From assembly GCF_007109405.1 (NCBI RefSeq), contig NZ_VJOY01000004.1:1-64000 (forward strand): a stretch of 64,000 nucleotides of DNA, in the 5' to 3' direction. This DNA is from Pseudomonas mangiferae (GTDB taxonomy: Bacteria > Pseudomonadota > Gammaproteobacteria > Pseudomonadales > Pseudomonadaceae). Positions 7,097 through 15,747 of this stretch are shown here, one piece after another. The notes below the pieces were generated by a model. That model saw only the letters and a list, made by a program, of their open reading frames with translations. It was not told the DNA's origin and did no database searches. A program made the translations under genes and the position numbers. The stretch's first letter is position 1. Every line of letters begins with the position of its first letter.

Positions 7097-9910
7097 TCAG
7101 GCCGGCTCGGGCGTTTCGCTTGGGGTCGTTTCGCGGCGCCGGATGTACTTCCAGTCCGCTTCGTCGATGTAGATGCCGCTGGGGCCGCTGCCGCCCTCCA
7201 GGTCGATGGCGACGTGGGCCGACACCTGGGGCTTCACCGAGGCGAGGATCGGCACGAAGCCCAGTTGCAGGCTGGTCTCGATCAGCGCCTGCTGGTTGCG
7301 CTCGTCGATGTCCGCCGCCTCGTCCAGGTAGTAGGGCAGGCGGATGCGGCCGGCCTGCTCGCGATCCATCAGGTGCAGCAACAGGTACATGTTGGTCAGC
7401 GCCTTGATGGTCATGGTGGTGCCGTTGGACGCGGCGCCGTCGATGTCGGTGTGGATCACCGGCTGACCGCCCACCTTGGTGATCTCGAAGGCCAGCTCGA
7501 ACAGGTCCTTGAGGCCCAACTGGTTGTGGTTCGCCGCCACCAGGCGCGACAGGTAGTCCTTGGCCTCCTCGTTGCGGGCGTCCTGCTCGGCGGACTGGGT
7601 CAGGTCGAACACCGACAGCGTCTCGCCTTCCTCGTACTGGCCGGCGCTGTGGATGATCTGGTCGATGTGCTTGAGCGCGTCCTTGTTGGGGGCGAGGACG
7701 ATGCGGAAGCTTTCCAGGTTGGAGACCTGGCGCTTGTTGATCTCGCGGTTGAACAGCGCCAGCTGGTGTTCCAGGTTGTCGTAGTCGCTGCGGATGTTGC
7801 GCAGGGTCCGGGCGATGTCGGTGACCGCCGCGCGGCGCGCCTTGGCCAGGGTCAGCGCCTCGTCCTGGCGATGGGCGTAGGCGTTGATCAGCAGCTGCAG
7901 GCGCCGCTCCACATCGTCCTCGCTGTCGAACTTGGCCACGCCCTTGAGGCGCACCTGGGCATACAGCGCGTCGATCTGCCCGTCCACCCGTTGCAGCGCC
8001 TGCCAGCTGTCCTGATAGTCGTGAAGCAGCGGCAGCAGGTTGTCCAGGGAGTCGTCCACCGGGTCCATGAACGGCGTGCCGAAGGGCAGGTCCGCCGGGA
8101 GCAGTTGGCGGCGTCGCAGGGCATCCTCCAGGGTGCGCTCCTTGGCTTCCAGGTCGCCCAGCTGGCGACCCACCAGCTGCAGCTTCGCCGACAGCTGCTG
8201 GACCCGCTCGGTGAAGGCGTCGCTGGCGCGCTTGAGTTCGTCCTGCACCGCCTCGTGGCGGGCCAGCTGCTCCAGCTTGGCCGGCTCCTCGGCTGCCAGG
8301 GTCTGGCTGCGGCGGAAGTCCTCCAGGGCCTTCTGGGCGTCCAGCACCGCCTGGTACAGGCCTTCGGCCTGGGCCTTGCTGGCGGCGCGATCGGCGGCCA
8401 CCGCCTGCTGGGTGCGCAACTGCTTCAGTTCCCGCTCCAGGCGGTCCTTCTGGTCCCGCAGGGCGGCGCGGTCGGCCAGCGCCTGCAGGGCCGGCGGCTC
8501 GATGTGGGACAGGTCAATGGACAACCCCGGCACTTCGAAACGCTCGCCGGTGAAGCGTTCCAGCACCGCCTCGACGGCCCGCACCCAGTCGTCGCCCTCG
8601 GCCTGGATGCCGTTTTCCCCGAGGGGCAGGCCGAACAGCTGGCCGTTGAACAGGCGCATCAGGCGATCCACGTCCTGCTGGGAGAACTCCTCCCGCAGCC
8701 GCGAATAGCTGTTGTTGTCGGCGTGCTCCAGCTGCTGCTTCACCGACTTCAGGCGTTTCTCCAGGTCGCTTAGGCGCTCGTGCAGGTCCTCGCTGGAGAA
8801 CTGCCGGGACTGCGCCAGGGCGCCGGCCAGCTCATCGTGGGCATCCTTGGCCGCCAGCAGTTGCTGCTCCAGCACCAGGGCGTCCTCCACCAGGGCGAAG
8901 CGGTTCTTCAGCACGGCCAGTTCGCCGAGCCAGCGCTGGATGTCGCTGATCTCCCGTTCCAGGCGCATCAGCTCGGCGGTGCCGCCGCGCTGCTCGTGCT
9001 GCAGGTTGTCCTGCTCGTTGCGGTAGTGCTCGGCCTGGATCACCAGTTCCTCGCGGCGCGCCCCTGCGTAGTCCTGCCAGGTGCCCAGCAGCTGGTCCAG
9101 CAGTGGCGAAAGGCGGTGCAGCTTGCCGCGCAGCAGCTCGCGCTGGGTCACCCCGGCCGCCAGGGCCTCCACCAGCGGGCCGGCGGCCACCAGCGCCTGG
9201 TAGTCGCTCTCCATCCGCCGCACGTCGCGGAACGCCTCCTCGGTGGCGGCGATGTAGTCGACGCTGCCGGAACGCAGGCTGTGCTCGAAGGCATCGAGGA
9301 ACAGCTGCTTGAGCTTGGCGGCGGTGATCTCGCGCATGTGCAGCAGGTTGATGAACAGCGCGCGGAAGGTCTTCAGGCTCTGCTCGCTGGTGGAGCGCAG
9401 CGGGATCAGGGTGAGGTCCAGGGGGATCGTCGTGTGCCCGCCCACCAGCAGGCGCCGCAGCTCCTCGGGTTTCACCTCGTAGGCCTTGATGCCGGCCTGC
9501 TCCAGGGCGTTGAACAGCTCGCGCTGGCGCAGGCAGGTGCCGTTCTGCTGGTAGTGGTCCAGGTTCAGCTCGCCGGCATAGGCGAAGAACTGGTGGCCGA
9601 AGCCGCCACCGGGGCCGCGGCCGGCCACGCCGATCACGTGGGGGCCGTGGGGCAGCATGACTTCCACCAGGATGTAGCTGGTATCCGAGGCGAAATAGAA
9701 GCGCCGCGACTGTTCCAGGCTGTACTTGCCGAAGCTCATGTCGGACATGCGCGCGAGGATCGGGAACTGCAGGGCGTTGATCGACGCGCTCTTGCCCAGG
9801 TTGTTGGCGCCGTACACGGAAAGCGGGTTTTCCAGGGGGAACAGGCCGAGGCTGTAGCCGGCGGTGTTGAGCAGGGCGAAACGGCGGATGCCGTAGCGTG
9901 GCGCGGTCAT
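7097..9910 (-). CDS. mksB: MksB, SMC-like ATPase of the MksBEF condensin
   Basis: This is the 937-residue SMC/MukB-like ATPase subunit of the alternative bacterial condensin MksBEF, which organises the chromosome. The N-terminus carries the unusual Walker A GANNLGKS (residues ~34-41). Two long charged, leucine-rich coiled-coil stretches flank a central hinge-like region. The C-terminus near residue 850 has YYLDEAADIDE, the Walker B/D-loop region. The length matches the ~940 residues I recall for P. aeruginosa MksB. It is the last gene of the operon mksF-mksE-mksB; its ATG overlaps the mksE stop by four bases. No mksG/jetD nuclease gene is adjacent, so this is the housekeeping type rather than a complete Wadjet-like system. 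Confidence 0.92.
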   Translation of the reverse strand: MTAPRYGIRRFALLNTAGYSLGLFPLENPLSVYGANNLGKSASINALQFPILARMSDMSFGKYSLEQSRRFYFASDTSYILVEVMLPHGPHVIGVAGRGPGGGFGHQFFAYAGELNLDHYQQNGTCLRQRELFNALEQAGIKAYEVKPEELRRLLVGGHTTIPLDLTLIPLRSTSEQSLKTFRALFINLLHMREITAAKLKQLFLDAFEHSLRSGSVDYIAATEEAFRDVRRMESDYQALVAAGPLVEALAAGVTQRELLRGKLHRLSPLLDQLLGTWQDYAGARREELVIQAEHYRNEQDNLQHEQRGGTAELMRLEREISDIQRWLGELAVLKNRFALVEDALVLEQQLLAAKDAHDELAGALAQSRQFSSEDLHERLSDLEKRLKSVKQQLEHADNNSYSRLREEFSQQDVDRLMRLFNGQLFGLPLGENGIQAEGDDWVRAVEAVLERFTGERFEVPGLSIDLSHIEPPALQALADRAALRDQKDRLERELKQLRTQQAVAADRAASKAQAEGLYQAVLDAQKALEDFRRSQTLAAEEPAKLEQLARHEAVQDELKRASDAFTERVQQLSAKLQLVGRQLGDLEAKERTLEDALRRRQLLPADLPFGTPFMDPVDDSLDNLLPLLHDYQDSWQALQRVDGQIDALYAQVRLKGVAKFDSEDDVERRLQLLINAYAHRQDEALTLAKARRAAVTDIARTLRNIRSDYDNLEHQLALFNREINKRQVSNLESFRIVLAPNKDALKHIDQIIHSAGQYEEGETLSVFDLTQSAEQDARNEEAKDYLSRLVAANHNQLGLKDLFELAFEITKVGGQPVIHTDIDGAASNGTTMTIKALTNMYLLLHLMDREQAGRIRLPYYLDEAADIDERNQQALIETSLQLGFVPILASVKPQVSAHVAIDLEGGSGPSGIYIDEADWKYIRRRETTPSETPEPA

Positions 9911-10599
9911 CGGGCGGTCTCCTCGCGTTCGGCGGCGATGGCGCGCGCCAGGGCATCTTCTTCGCTGTCGGGCGCGTCGTCCGTCTCGAGGCGGATCACG
10001 TCATCCTCGTCGCCGTCCTCTTCGGCCAGCACCGGTGCCGGCAGCGGCAGGTCGCTGTGCAGGGTGGCGGCCAGGTCCCGGTCCTGCTGCACCGACAGGC
10101 AGACATCGAGGAACCGGTGCATCGGCGGCAGGAAGCGGTACACGCCGTTCTCCTCGGCGGCGAAGCCGAGCTGGGTGAGGCGCCGCAGGATCTTTTCCTC
10201 CAGTTCTTCCTGGCTCAGCACCTCGGCCTGGATGAACAGGTCGCGGTACTTCTCCAGCAGCGGCGGCAGCTCGTCGCGGCCAAGGCTGCCGCCATCCAGC
10301 ACCGCCAGCGGGTCGCGGCCCTGGTCGGCCAGGTGCTCGACCAGGATGAAGGTGAACAGCGCCAGGCGCTGGGCGGTCTTGTTCACCTGGGCGCCCATCT
10401 GCTCGGGCACGAAGTAGTAGAAGCCACGGGTGTCGCAGACCAGATCGAAGCCCAGCGCCTTGAACAGGGCGCGGTAGACGTCCTGCTGATTCGACAGCTG
10501 GGTGTACAGCTCCGGGTCGCGGCGGCTGACGTGGTAGCCCTTGAACAGCTCGCGGAAGATCGGCGCGAGCTGGGTGAGTTCCTTGAGATCGATGTTCAT
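9907..10599 (-). CDS. mksE: MksE, condensin accessory subunit
   Basis: A 230-residue protein of the MksE/MukE type, the winged-helix accessory subunit that binds the kleisin MksF and modulates the MksB ATPase. The body (residues 1-185) is globular. The last ~40 residues are acidic and low complexity. Position and size match MksE of P. aeruginosa. Its stop overlaps the mksB start, but unlike typical mks operons its own start is separated from mksF by a 480-bp repeat-filled gap. The Shine-Dalgarno is weak, so expression may depend on read-through of that gap. Confidence 0.88.
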   Translation of the reverse strand: MNIDLKELTQLAPIFRELFKGYHVSRRDPELYTQLSNQQDVYRALFKALGFDLVCDTRGFYYFVPEQMGAQVNKTAQRLALFTFILVEHLADQGRDPLAVLDGGSLGRDELPPLLEKYRDLFIQAEVLSQEELEEKILRRLTQLGFAAEENGVYRFLPPMHRFLDVCLSVQQDRDLAATLHSDLPLPAPVLAEEDGDEDDVIRLETDDAPDSEEDALARAIAAEREETAR

Positions 10600-11079
10600 G
10601 CAGTCACTCGCGTGGCATGCGGACGGGCGAGGGCGTCCGGAATTCGGTGATGGGCGGCGTCGTTGCCGTTGGCCGTGTGGGGCCGGTGGTGGATGAAAAA
10701 GGCGTCATCCACCCTACGGATTTGGTCAGGCGAGGCGTGGATAGCGCTGTTTATGGCTACCGCGTGGGTCTGTTGGTGGATGAAGAAGGCGTCATCCACC
10801 CTACGGATTTGGTCAGGCAAGGCGTGGATAGCGCTGTTTATGGCTACCGCGTGGGTCTGTTGGTGGATGAAGAAGGCGTCATCCACCCTACGGATTTGGT
10901 CAGGCGAGGCGTGGATGGCGCTGTTTCTAGCCACCACGTGGGGCCGGTGGTGGACGAAAAGAGCGTCATCCACCCTACGGTTTTGGTCGGGTGTAGGGTG
11001 GACGGCGCTTTTCCCGTCCACCGGGCGGTGGCGGAGCGGGACGCAAGAAGCCCCGTCCGCCTCACATGCTGCATTAGCC
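10600..11079. repeat. Array of four 87-bp repeats with palindromic core inside the mks operon
   Basis: Four units repeat at exactly 87 bp; their cores begin at 10691, 10778, 10865 and 10952, and the fourth has diverged. Each core has the inverted repeat GGTGGATGA/TCATCCACC around an 8-nt loop, followed by CCTACGGATTTGGTCAGG. Since 87 is a multiple of three, open frames of over 160 codons cross the array on both strands, but they only restate the repeat. The family GTAGGGTGGATGA...TCATCCACC is, as I recall, scattered through several Pseudomonas genomes. Here the array separates mksF from mksE, so it is transcribed as part of the operon and would form four hairpins in the mRNA. Confidence 0.9.
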
Positions 11080-12321
11080 TCACCCATGGGCGTTGGCCAG
11101 CAGGGCGAAAGAGCTGAGGCTGACCTGGTGTTCGGCGGTCAGGTAGTCGCGGCGCTCCAGGCGTTCGCGCTGGAAGCGGCCATCCCGGGACAGGCGGGAG
11201 AACCAGTAGAGCAGCTCGTCGGTGGCGCCCTCCGGCTCCTGCTCCAGCAGCCAGAGCATCAGGTCCGGCAGCGGCAGGGCCTGCTCGCAGCGCTCCAGCA
11301 TTTCCCGGGCGGTGCGGGGCGCCCGCGGCGGCTCGCCCGTGCGGGTGCCACTGGCCCGGGGGAAGCGCGCTGGCTTCGGTTCGAAGCGAGCCAGGGCATA
11401 GACGTAGGCCTCCACCTGGGAGGCGCTGCCGAGGAAGGTGCTCTGGGGCCGGCTGAACAGCGGCAGCGAGGCCTGGGGCACGGCGTCCAGGCCCTTCTTG
11501 CGGATGGTTGCCAGGGCCAGGGCGGCGCCGCGGGTCACCGCGTTGTGGCGGCGGGCTTCCTCCCGCAGCGGCAGCAGCAGTTCCCGGGCCCGGCGCAGGG
11601 TCAGCTGGGCGGTGGTCTGCATCTCCAGGATGCGTGCATGGGTGCGCAGCAGCAGGTCGTCGTCCACCAGGTGGCCGAGGCGCTGCTGTTCCCCCAGCAG
11701 GCGCAGCAGCACCTGCTCGACGCGCCGCACACCTTGCTCGAATGCGCCATCGGCGGCCACCAGCTGGATCATCGGCTCGACGTACTCGTCCCAGGTGGCC
11801 AGCACCTCGGCGTAGCGCTGGCGCAGGGGGATCTGCCGGTCGCTGGTCTTGGCCCGCTCGGCCACCGCCACCAGGGCTTGCTCGTCGTTGGCAAGCTTCT
11901 TCAGCACGTCGCGCACGCGCATGTCCAGGAGCCGCAGCTGGCGCGCCAGGTCGTTGCCGTCGCGCACCTCGAAGGCGTCCTGGATGTAACCCGCCAGGCG
12001 TTCCAGGTGGCGCAGGTAGGCCTCGATCTCCAGGCACAAGCCGAGGCGATGCTCACGGCGCAGGTAGGCCAGGAAGTCGTGGATCTGGGCGTTCAGCTCG
12101 AAGCGGTTCGGGCTCTTGGCCACCGGCACCAGGATGTCCAGGCGGATCCACTGGTCGAGCAGGGCGGTGATGTCGGTGGCGGTGCCTTCGGGCAGTTGCG
12201 CGGCGAGCTGGCCACGCAGTTCGCCGAGGCTCAGGGTGCCGGCATCGAAGCGTTCGCAGAGGGGTTCGAGCAGGGTCCAGTGCTCGGCAAGGGCGCGCAG
12301 GACGCGCTTGGGTTCGATCAT
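11080..12321 (-). CDS. mksF: MksF, kleisin-like subunit of the MksBEF condensin
   Basis: A 413-residue protein of the MksF/MukF type. Kleisins bridge the two heads of the SMC-like dimer (MksB) and recruit MksE. The N-terminus (MIEPKRVLRALAEHW) begins a winged-helix region, followed by a helical middle domain of about 200 residues. Size and gene order (mksF first, then mksE, mksB) agree with the P. aeruginosa operon. The ATG at 12321 is the operon start, and a 212-bp region separates it from the divergent hypothetical gene at 12534. Some literature and databases swap the names MksB and MksF. Here the kleisin is MksF. Confidence 0.85.
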   Translation of the reverse strand: MIEPKRVLRALAEHWTLLEPLCERFDAGTLSLGELRGQLAAQLPEGTATDITALLDQWIRLDILVPVAKSPNRFELNAQIHDFLAYLRREHRLGLCLEIEAYLRHLERLAGYIQDAFEVRDGNDLARQLRLLDMRVRDVLKKLANDEQALVAVAERAKTSDRQIPLRQRYAEVLATWDEYVEPMIQLVAADGAFEQGVRRVEQVLLRLLGEQQRLGHLVDDDLLLRTHARILEMQTTAQLTLRRARELLLPLREEARRHNAVTRGAALALATIRKKGLDAVPQASLPLFSRPQSTFLGSASQVEAYVYALARFEPKPARFPRASGTRTGEPPRAPRTAREMLERCEQALPLPDLMLWLLEQEPEGATDELLYWFSRLSRDGRFQRERLERRDYLTAEHQVSLSSFALLANAHG

Positions 12322-12533
12322 CGGGGCCGGGCCGCATCGTCAGAAAAAATGAGCCGGCGATTGTACTGCACCGGGGCCCGTTCGCCGCGTTTCCCGTCGG
12401 CGCGGGTGACCAAACACGGCAGTTTGCGCCCGCCACCCACCCGGCCCGCGGGCCCGTTTCCCTTGAACCCCCGTCGGGACGCTGGCATGCTTCCTGCCTG
12501 GGTGTTCGGTCAACTTTCCCACGGCGTCTCGAC

Positions 12534-13142
12534 ATGTCCTCCGATCCAGCCGATTACGCCGAGGCCCGCTGGGCCGAACTGCAGCTCCAGAACGACCTGG
12601 ACTGGGACCTGGACGCCATCACCGACCGGCGCGAGGCCATCGCCTTCCTGCAGCGCTTCGAGAACCGTCTCTGCATCTACTCCGGCTACGTGGAGAAGCT
12701 CTACAGCAACTACAGCCTGGTGGTGCCCGAGGAAGACCACGGCGGCATCACCATCCTCCCCGCCGAGCAGGCCTGGCACGACACCTTCCAGAACATCCCC
12801 ACCGACGCGGTGCAGCCCACCGGCATCCACATCCTCCCGGGGGAGACCCTGGGCCACCACGGCCTGTACCTGAAGATCCCCGGCGACCACCCCCTGGCGG
12901 CGTCCCGCGAGCTGCCGTTCCAGGAGGGCCTCAAGCTGCTGATCCAGCGCTACCAGGCGCGCGAGGACAGCTTCCTGCCGGTGCTGACCAAGGGCGACCT
13001 GCGGGAGTACGAGGCGCGCATGCCTTCGCTGCACCTGCACCGCATCGTGGCATCCCGCCTGAGCCGACTTTCGCAGCTGGAGATCAACGCCATCAAGGGC
13101 GTCATCGCCGACCACCTCATCGGGTTGTTCCGCCGCGGCTGA
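12534..13142 (+). CDS. Conserved hypothetical protein
   Basis: A 202-residue soluble protein that I do not recognise by domain. It has no signal peptide or transmembrane segment. It is rich in acidic residues at the start (MSSDPADYAEARWAEL) and ends in a basic helix. The codon bias is strongly Pseudomonas-like, and a clean ORF runs from an ATG at 12534 to a TGA, so it is very likely a real gene. It is divergent from mksF and lies upstream of holD-rimI; nothing in the sequence links it functionally to either. Confidence 0.8.
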   Translation: MSSDPADYAEARWAELQLQNDLDWDLDAITDRREAIAFLQRFENRLCIYSGYVEKLYSNYSLVVPEEDHGGITILPAEQAWHDTFQNIPTDAVQPTGIHILPGETLGHHGLYLKIPGDHPLAASRELPFQEGLKLLIQRYQAREDSFLPVLTKGDLREYEARMPSLHLHRIVASRLSRLSQLEINAIKGVIADHLIGLFRRG

Positions 13143-13244
13143 CGCCGTGCCCGGCCGCGCCTTTTCCCGGGCGGCGGTTTTCGTCCACAATGCCGGCCTG
13201 CGAAGCCGGTCCGCCGGCGAAACCCATCCACCCAGGGTCGCCCC

Positions 13245-14159
13245 TTGATCGAAGAGTCCCGTCGCCGCGCCTACCTCGATGCCATGCAGGTGACCACCTG
13301 GCTGCCGCGGGTGGCGCTGCCGTTCGCCGCGCCGTCGCGTCCCGCCCTGCTGGCACTGCCGCCCGCCGCGGCCGACCATCCAGCGCCCGCCGCGCGGGCG
13401 GTCGGCGAGCGTGGTGTGGCCGCGCCGAACCGGCCCGCGCCGGCGAATAGCCCGCCGGCGGAAGCCGCTCCCGTCGAGCCCCGATCCCTGGCGGCCCAAT
13501 CCACGGCGGCTCACGCCGACGAAACCCGGTCAGGCACGGCGCCGGCCGCCGCGGCGCGGCCCGCCCTGGATGCCTTGCGGTCGGCGCCCAAGCCGGTGGA
13601 AGTGCCCGTCGAAGACACGCCCCAGGCCGCCGCGCCGGTCCGCGTGGCGCCGCCGCGCTTCGCCCTGCAACTGCTGCGGGCCGGCGCTTGCCTGCTGCTG
13701 GTGGAACTGCCCACCGGCGAAGGCTTCCAGAGCCGCGACCCGGCGTACCTGCTGCTCAAGGACCTGCTGCGCGCCGCCGGCCTGCCGGACAGCCCGCAGC
13801 TGCTGGGCGAGCCGGTGCGCTGGCCGCTGCTCGCCGGTGGCAACCTGGACCAGGGCCCCGGGGCCGCCCGGGACTTCGTCCAGGGGTTCCTCGCCGCGCG
13901 CATGGAGGAGGCGCCCTGCGCCTGCCTGTGGCTGGTGGGGCTGCCGGCGATCCGCTATGCCAGCGAGGCGGACGCGGACGCCTATGACCGCGAGGTGCCG
14001 GTGGACGGCCTCGGGGTCGCCTGGGCGCTGCCGGGCCTGGAGACCCTGATGGACGAGCCGGCGCGCAAGGCCAGCCTGTGGCACGCCATGCGCCGCGTCC
14101 GCCGCCGCTGGCTGATGGAATCGGTGGCCGGGCCGGACGCGGACAAGGACCCGGCATGA
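13245..14159 (+). CDS. holD: Probable DNA polymerase III psi subunit (HolD-like)
   Basis: This 304-residue protein starts at a TTG (MIEESRRRAYLDAMQ). Two ends resemble E. coli HolD. The N-terminal RRRAYLDAMQVTTWLPR parallels the chi-binding segment of psi (RRDWQLQQLGITQWSLRRP). The C-terminal ARKASLWHAMRRV parallels TARAALWQQI. Residues ~40-130 are a long Pro/Ala-rich linker absent from the 137-residue E. coli protein. The next gene is rimI, overlapping by four bases, as holD and rimI also adjoin in E. coli. As I recall, the P. aeruginosa psi subunit maps to this position. Psi links the clamp loader, through chi, to single-strand binding protein at the replication fork. Confidence 0.75.
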   Translation: MIEESRRRAYLDAMQVTTWLPRVALPFAAPSRPALLALPPAAADHPAPAARAVGERGVAAPNRPAPANSPPAEAAPVEPRSLAAQSTAAHADETRSGTAPAAAARPALDALRSAPKPVEVPVEDTPQAAAPVRVAPPRFALQLLRAGACLLLVELPTGEGFQSRDPAYLLLKDLLRAAGLPDSPQLLGEPVRWPLLAGGNLDQGPGAARDFVQGFLAARMEEAPCACLWLVGLPAIRYASEADADAYDREVPVDGLGVAWALPGLETLMDEPARKASLWHAMRRVRRRWLMESVAGPDADKDPA

Positions 14160-14605
14160 GCGACCTGCGTTTCCAGCCCATGAGCGAGGCGCTGCTGGAC
14201 GGCGTGATGGAGATCGAGCAGTCGGCCTTCAGCCATCCGTGGAGCCGTGCCCTGTACCTCGATGGTCTGAAGAGCTACGACTGCTGGGTGATGTTCGAGG
14301 GCGAGCGGCAGGTGGGGCACGGGGTGATCCAGGTGATCATCGACGAGGCCCACCTGCTGAACATCACCGTGAGGCCCGATTGCCAGGGCCGCGGCCTCGG
14401 CCTGAGCCTGCTGGAGCACCTGATGCGCCGCGCCTACGCCCGCAATGCCCGGGAGTGCTTCCTCGAAGTGCGTGCCAGCAACCAGCACGCCTACCGGCTC
14501 TACGAGCGCTACGGCTTCAACGAGATCGGCCGCCGCCGCGACTATTACCCGGCCGCCGGTGGCCGCGAAGACGCCCTGGTGATGGCCTGCACGCTGCTGG
14601 AGTGA
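14156..14605 (+). CDS. rimI: Ribosomal protein S18-alanine N-acetyltransferase
   Basis: A 149-residue GNAT-family acetyltransferase matching RimI, which acetylates the N-terminal alanine of ribosomal protein S18. The acetyl-CoA pyrophosphate loop QGRGLGLSLL lies near residue 80, preceded by the conserved LLNITVRPD strand. The C-terminal NQHAYRLYERYGFNEIGRR..YY is characteristic of RimI. The start is the ATG at 14156, whose ATGA overlaps the holD stop. A longer reading from 14078 lies inside holD and is rejected. Confidence 0.93.
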   Translation: MSDLRFQPMSEALLDGVMEIEQSAFSHPWSRALYLDGLKSYDCWVMFEGERQVGHGVIQVIIDEAHLLNITVRPDCQGRGLGLSLLEHLMRRAYARNARECFLEVRASNQHAYRLYERYGFNEIGRRRDYYPAAGGREDALVMACTLLE

Positions 14606-15061
14606 ACGGGCGCCTCTCCGAAGCCTGCCGTCGATCCCTGCCGGCCCCGAGCCTGCGCTGAATCCTTCTGCCAGCGGGGTATATGCACGGTGATCGGTGA
14701 TCGAGGCAGGGGCTTGTGTGCCTCGTCTAGCTTGCCGCTCAACGAGGTCGACCGCCGACCTGCTCCCTGCTCTGATCCAGCGGTAGTAAGAAAGCCTATT
14801 GATTGAGTGTCTGCTGCTGGCGTGAGCCGGTTTAGCCTTCATCCGGTCCGTGTGCCTACGCTGGAGAGCGAGCGGTTACCGTTGCTGGTACTCGCCTGGT
14901 GCCCGCCATGAATGGCTCAGCAAATGCCCAATCCCACCAAGGCCCGCACGAGATCAACCCATGCGCGCGACTGCTATCCACCCATGGAGTCGTGAAGATG
15001 GGCGAGGGCGACCTGTACGTGGCTGGCATGAGCGGGCTCTTCCGTTCCCGGTCTAGCGCAG
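14606..15061. other. Intergenic region after rimI
   Basis: About 450 bp between the 3' ends of rimI (+) and the acidic-protein gene at 15146 (-). The only candidate, a 62-codon plus-strand frame (14899-15087), has no recognisable features or ribosome binding site. I see nothing functional here except the terminator that follows. Confidence 0.45.
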
Positions 15062-15101
15062 ACAAAAGAACGGGCGGCTACCGATGAAGGCCGCCGCCCG
15101 T
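15062..15101 (-). terminator. Rho-independent terminator for the minus-strand gene at 15146
   Basis: ACGGGCGGC (15070-15078) pairs with GCCGCCCGT (15093-15101). Read on the minus strand the stem is followed by TTCTTTTG, a usable T-run. It lies 45 bp downstream of the stop of the acidic-protein gene. Confidence 0.7.
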
Positions 15102-15145
15102 AGGGCTCGTCGCGAACGAGACGCTGGCGTCCCGCCGCGGACAGG

Positions 15146-15562
15146 TCAGGATGCGTCCGGCTTGCGGTAACGCGCCGAATCCAGCGGGTCGTCCCGGGCC
15201 AGCTCTTCTTCGTCCAGGCCGACGCCTCCGCCGATGGCATCCTCGTCCACCACGCTCAGGTCCTTGTCGGCTGGCTTGCCGTGACCGTGCTCGTGGGGGG
15301 AGCGAGCGCCGTCCTCGCGGATCAGGGTTTCCGGGCTGAGGTCGTCGTCGGTGGGCTGGTGGTCGTCGGTGGAGCCGCCGGTGAGGCCGGCTTCCCGCAG
15401 CCGGCGCGGCGGGAATTCTTCCATCACATCGCTCAGCGGACGTTCGTCGCCAATGCGGCCACGGCTCTCGTCATCGGGGAAATCCAGGGGTTCCACGGCG
15501 CCCATGCGGTCTTCGTTGTCGTCGATGGGCAGCGGCGTCTTCGGGGGGAGTGGCTTGTTCAT
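15146..15562 (-). CDS. Small acidic protein annotated in Pseudomonas as HPr-related
   Basis: A 138-residue, highly acidic, probably disordered protein (many D/E, P, R; start MNKPLPPKTPLPIDDNEDR). I recall similar Pseudomonas proteins under the name 'phosphotransferase system, HPr-related protein', but I see no HPr fold or phosphorylatable histidine motif, so that name should not be taken as a function. The ATG at 15562 has a GAGG eight bases upstream. An in-frame GTG at 15571 overlaps that Shine-Dalgarno and is less likely. It is a single-gene unit with its own terminator. Confidence 0.65.
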   Translation of the reverse strand: MNKPLPPKTPLPIDDNEDRMGAVEPLDFPDDESRGRIGDERPLSDVMEEFPPRRLREAGLTGGSTDDHQPTDDDLSPETLIREDGARSPHEHGHGKPADKDLSVVDEDAIGGGVGLDEEELARDDPLDSARYRKPDAS

Positions 15563-15747
15563 CACGGGCACCTCGCAGTAGGGGTCTCTGTTGGGTTGAC
15601 TGGCCCGCCGGTGGAAAGATTCCCCCGCGCTGCCGAGCGTCGTGGCCCCCTGGAGAGCGGCGTCCGGAAACGCCGCGGTGACTCATCCGGAGGCCGCGGA
15701 GTCATACCCCGAGCACCGGCCGGTGCGCCAGACGAGGAGCGGTACCC

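Noticed and set aside
10681-11035. Regular direct repeats suggesting a CRISPR array
   Set aside because: The units are contiguous 87-bp repeats with the whole unit conserved. There are no unique spacers and no cas genes nearby.
10596-11087. A 163-codon minus-strand ORF and a 166-codon plus-strand ORF across the repeat array
   Set aside because: Both are open only because the repeat length is a multiple of three. The proteins are pure repeat translations with no ribosome site worth the name.
7097-12321. MksBEF operon as a Wadjet/JetABCD plasmid-defence system
   Set aside because: The fourth subunit, the MksG/JetD toprim-like nuclease, is not encoded near the operon. The set looks like the chromosomal MksBEF condensin.
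15146-15562. A genuine HPr phosphocarrier
   Set aside because: The family name seen in databases mentions HPr, but the sequence is an acidic, disordered-looking chain without the HPr active-site histidine region.
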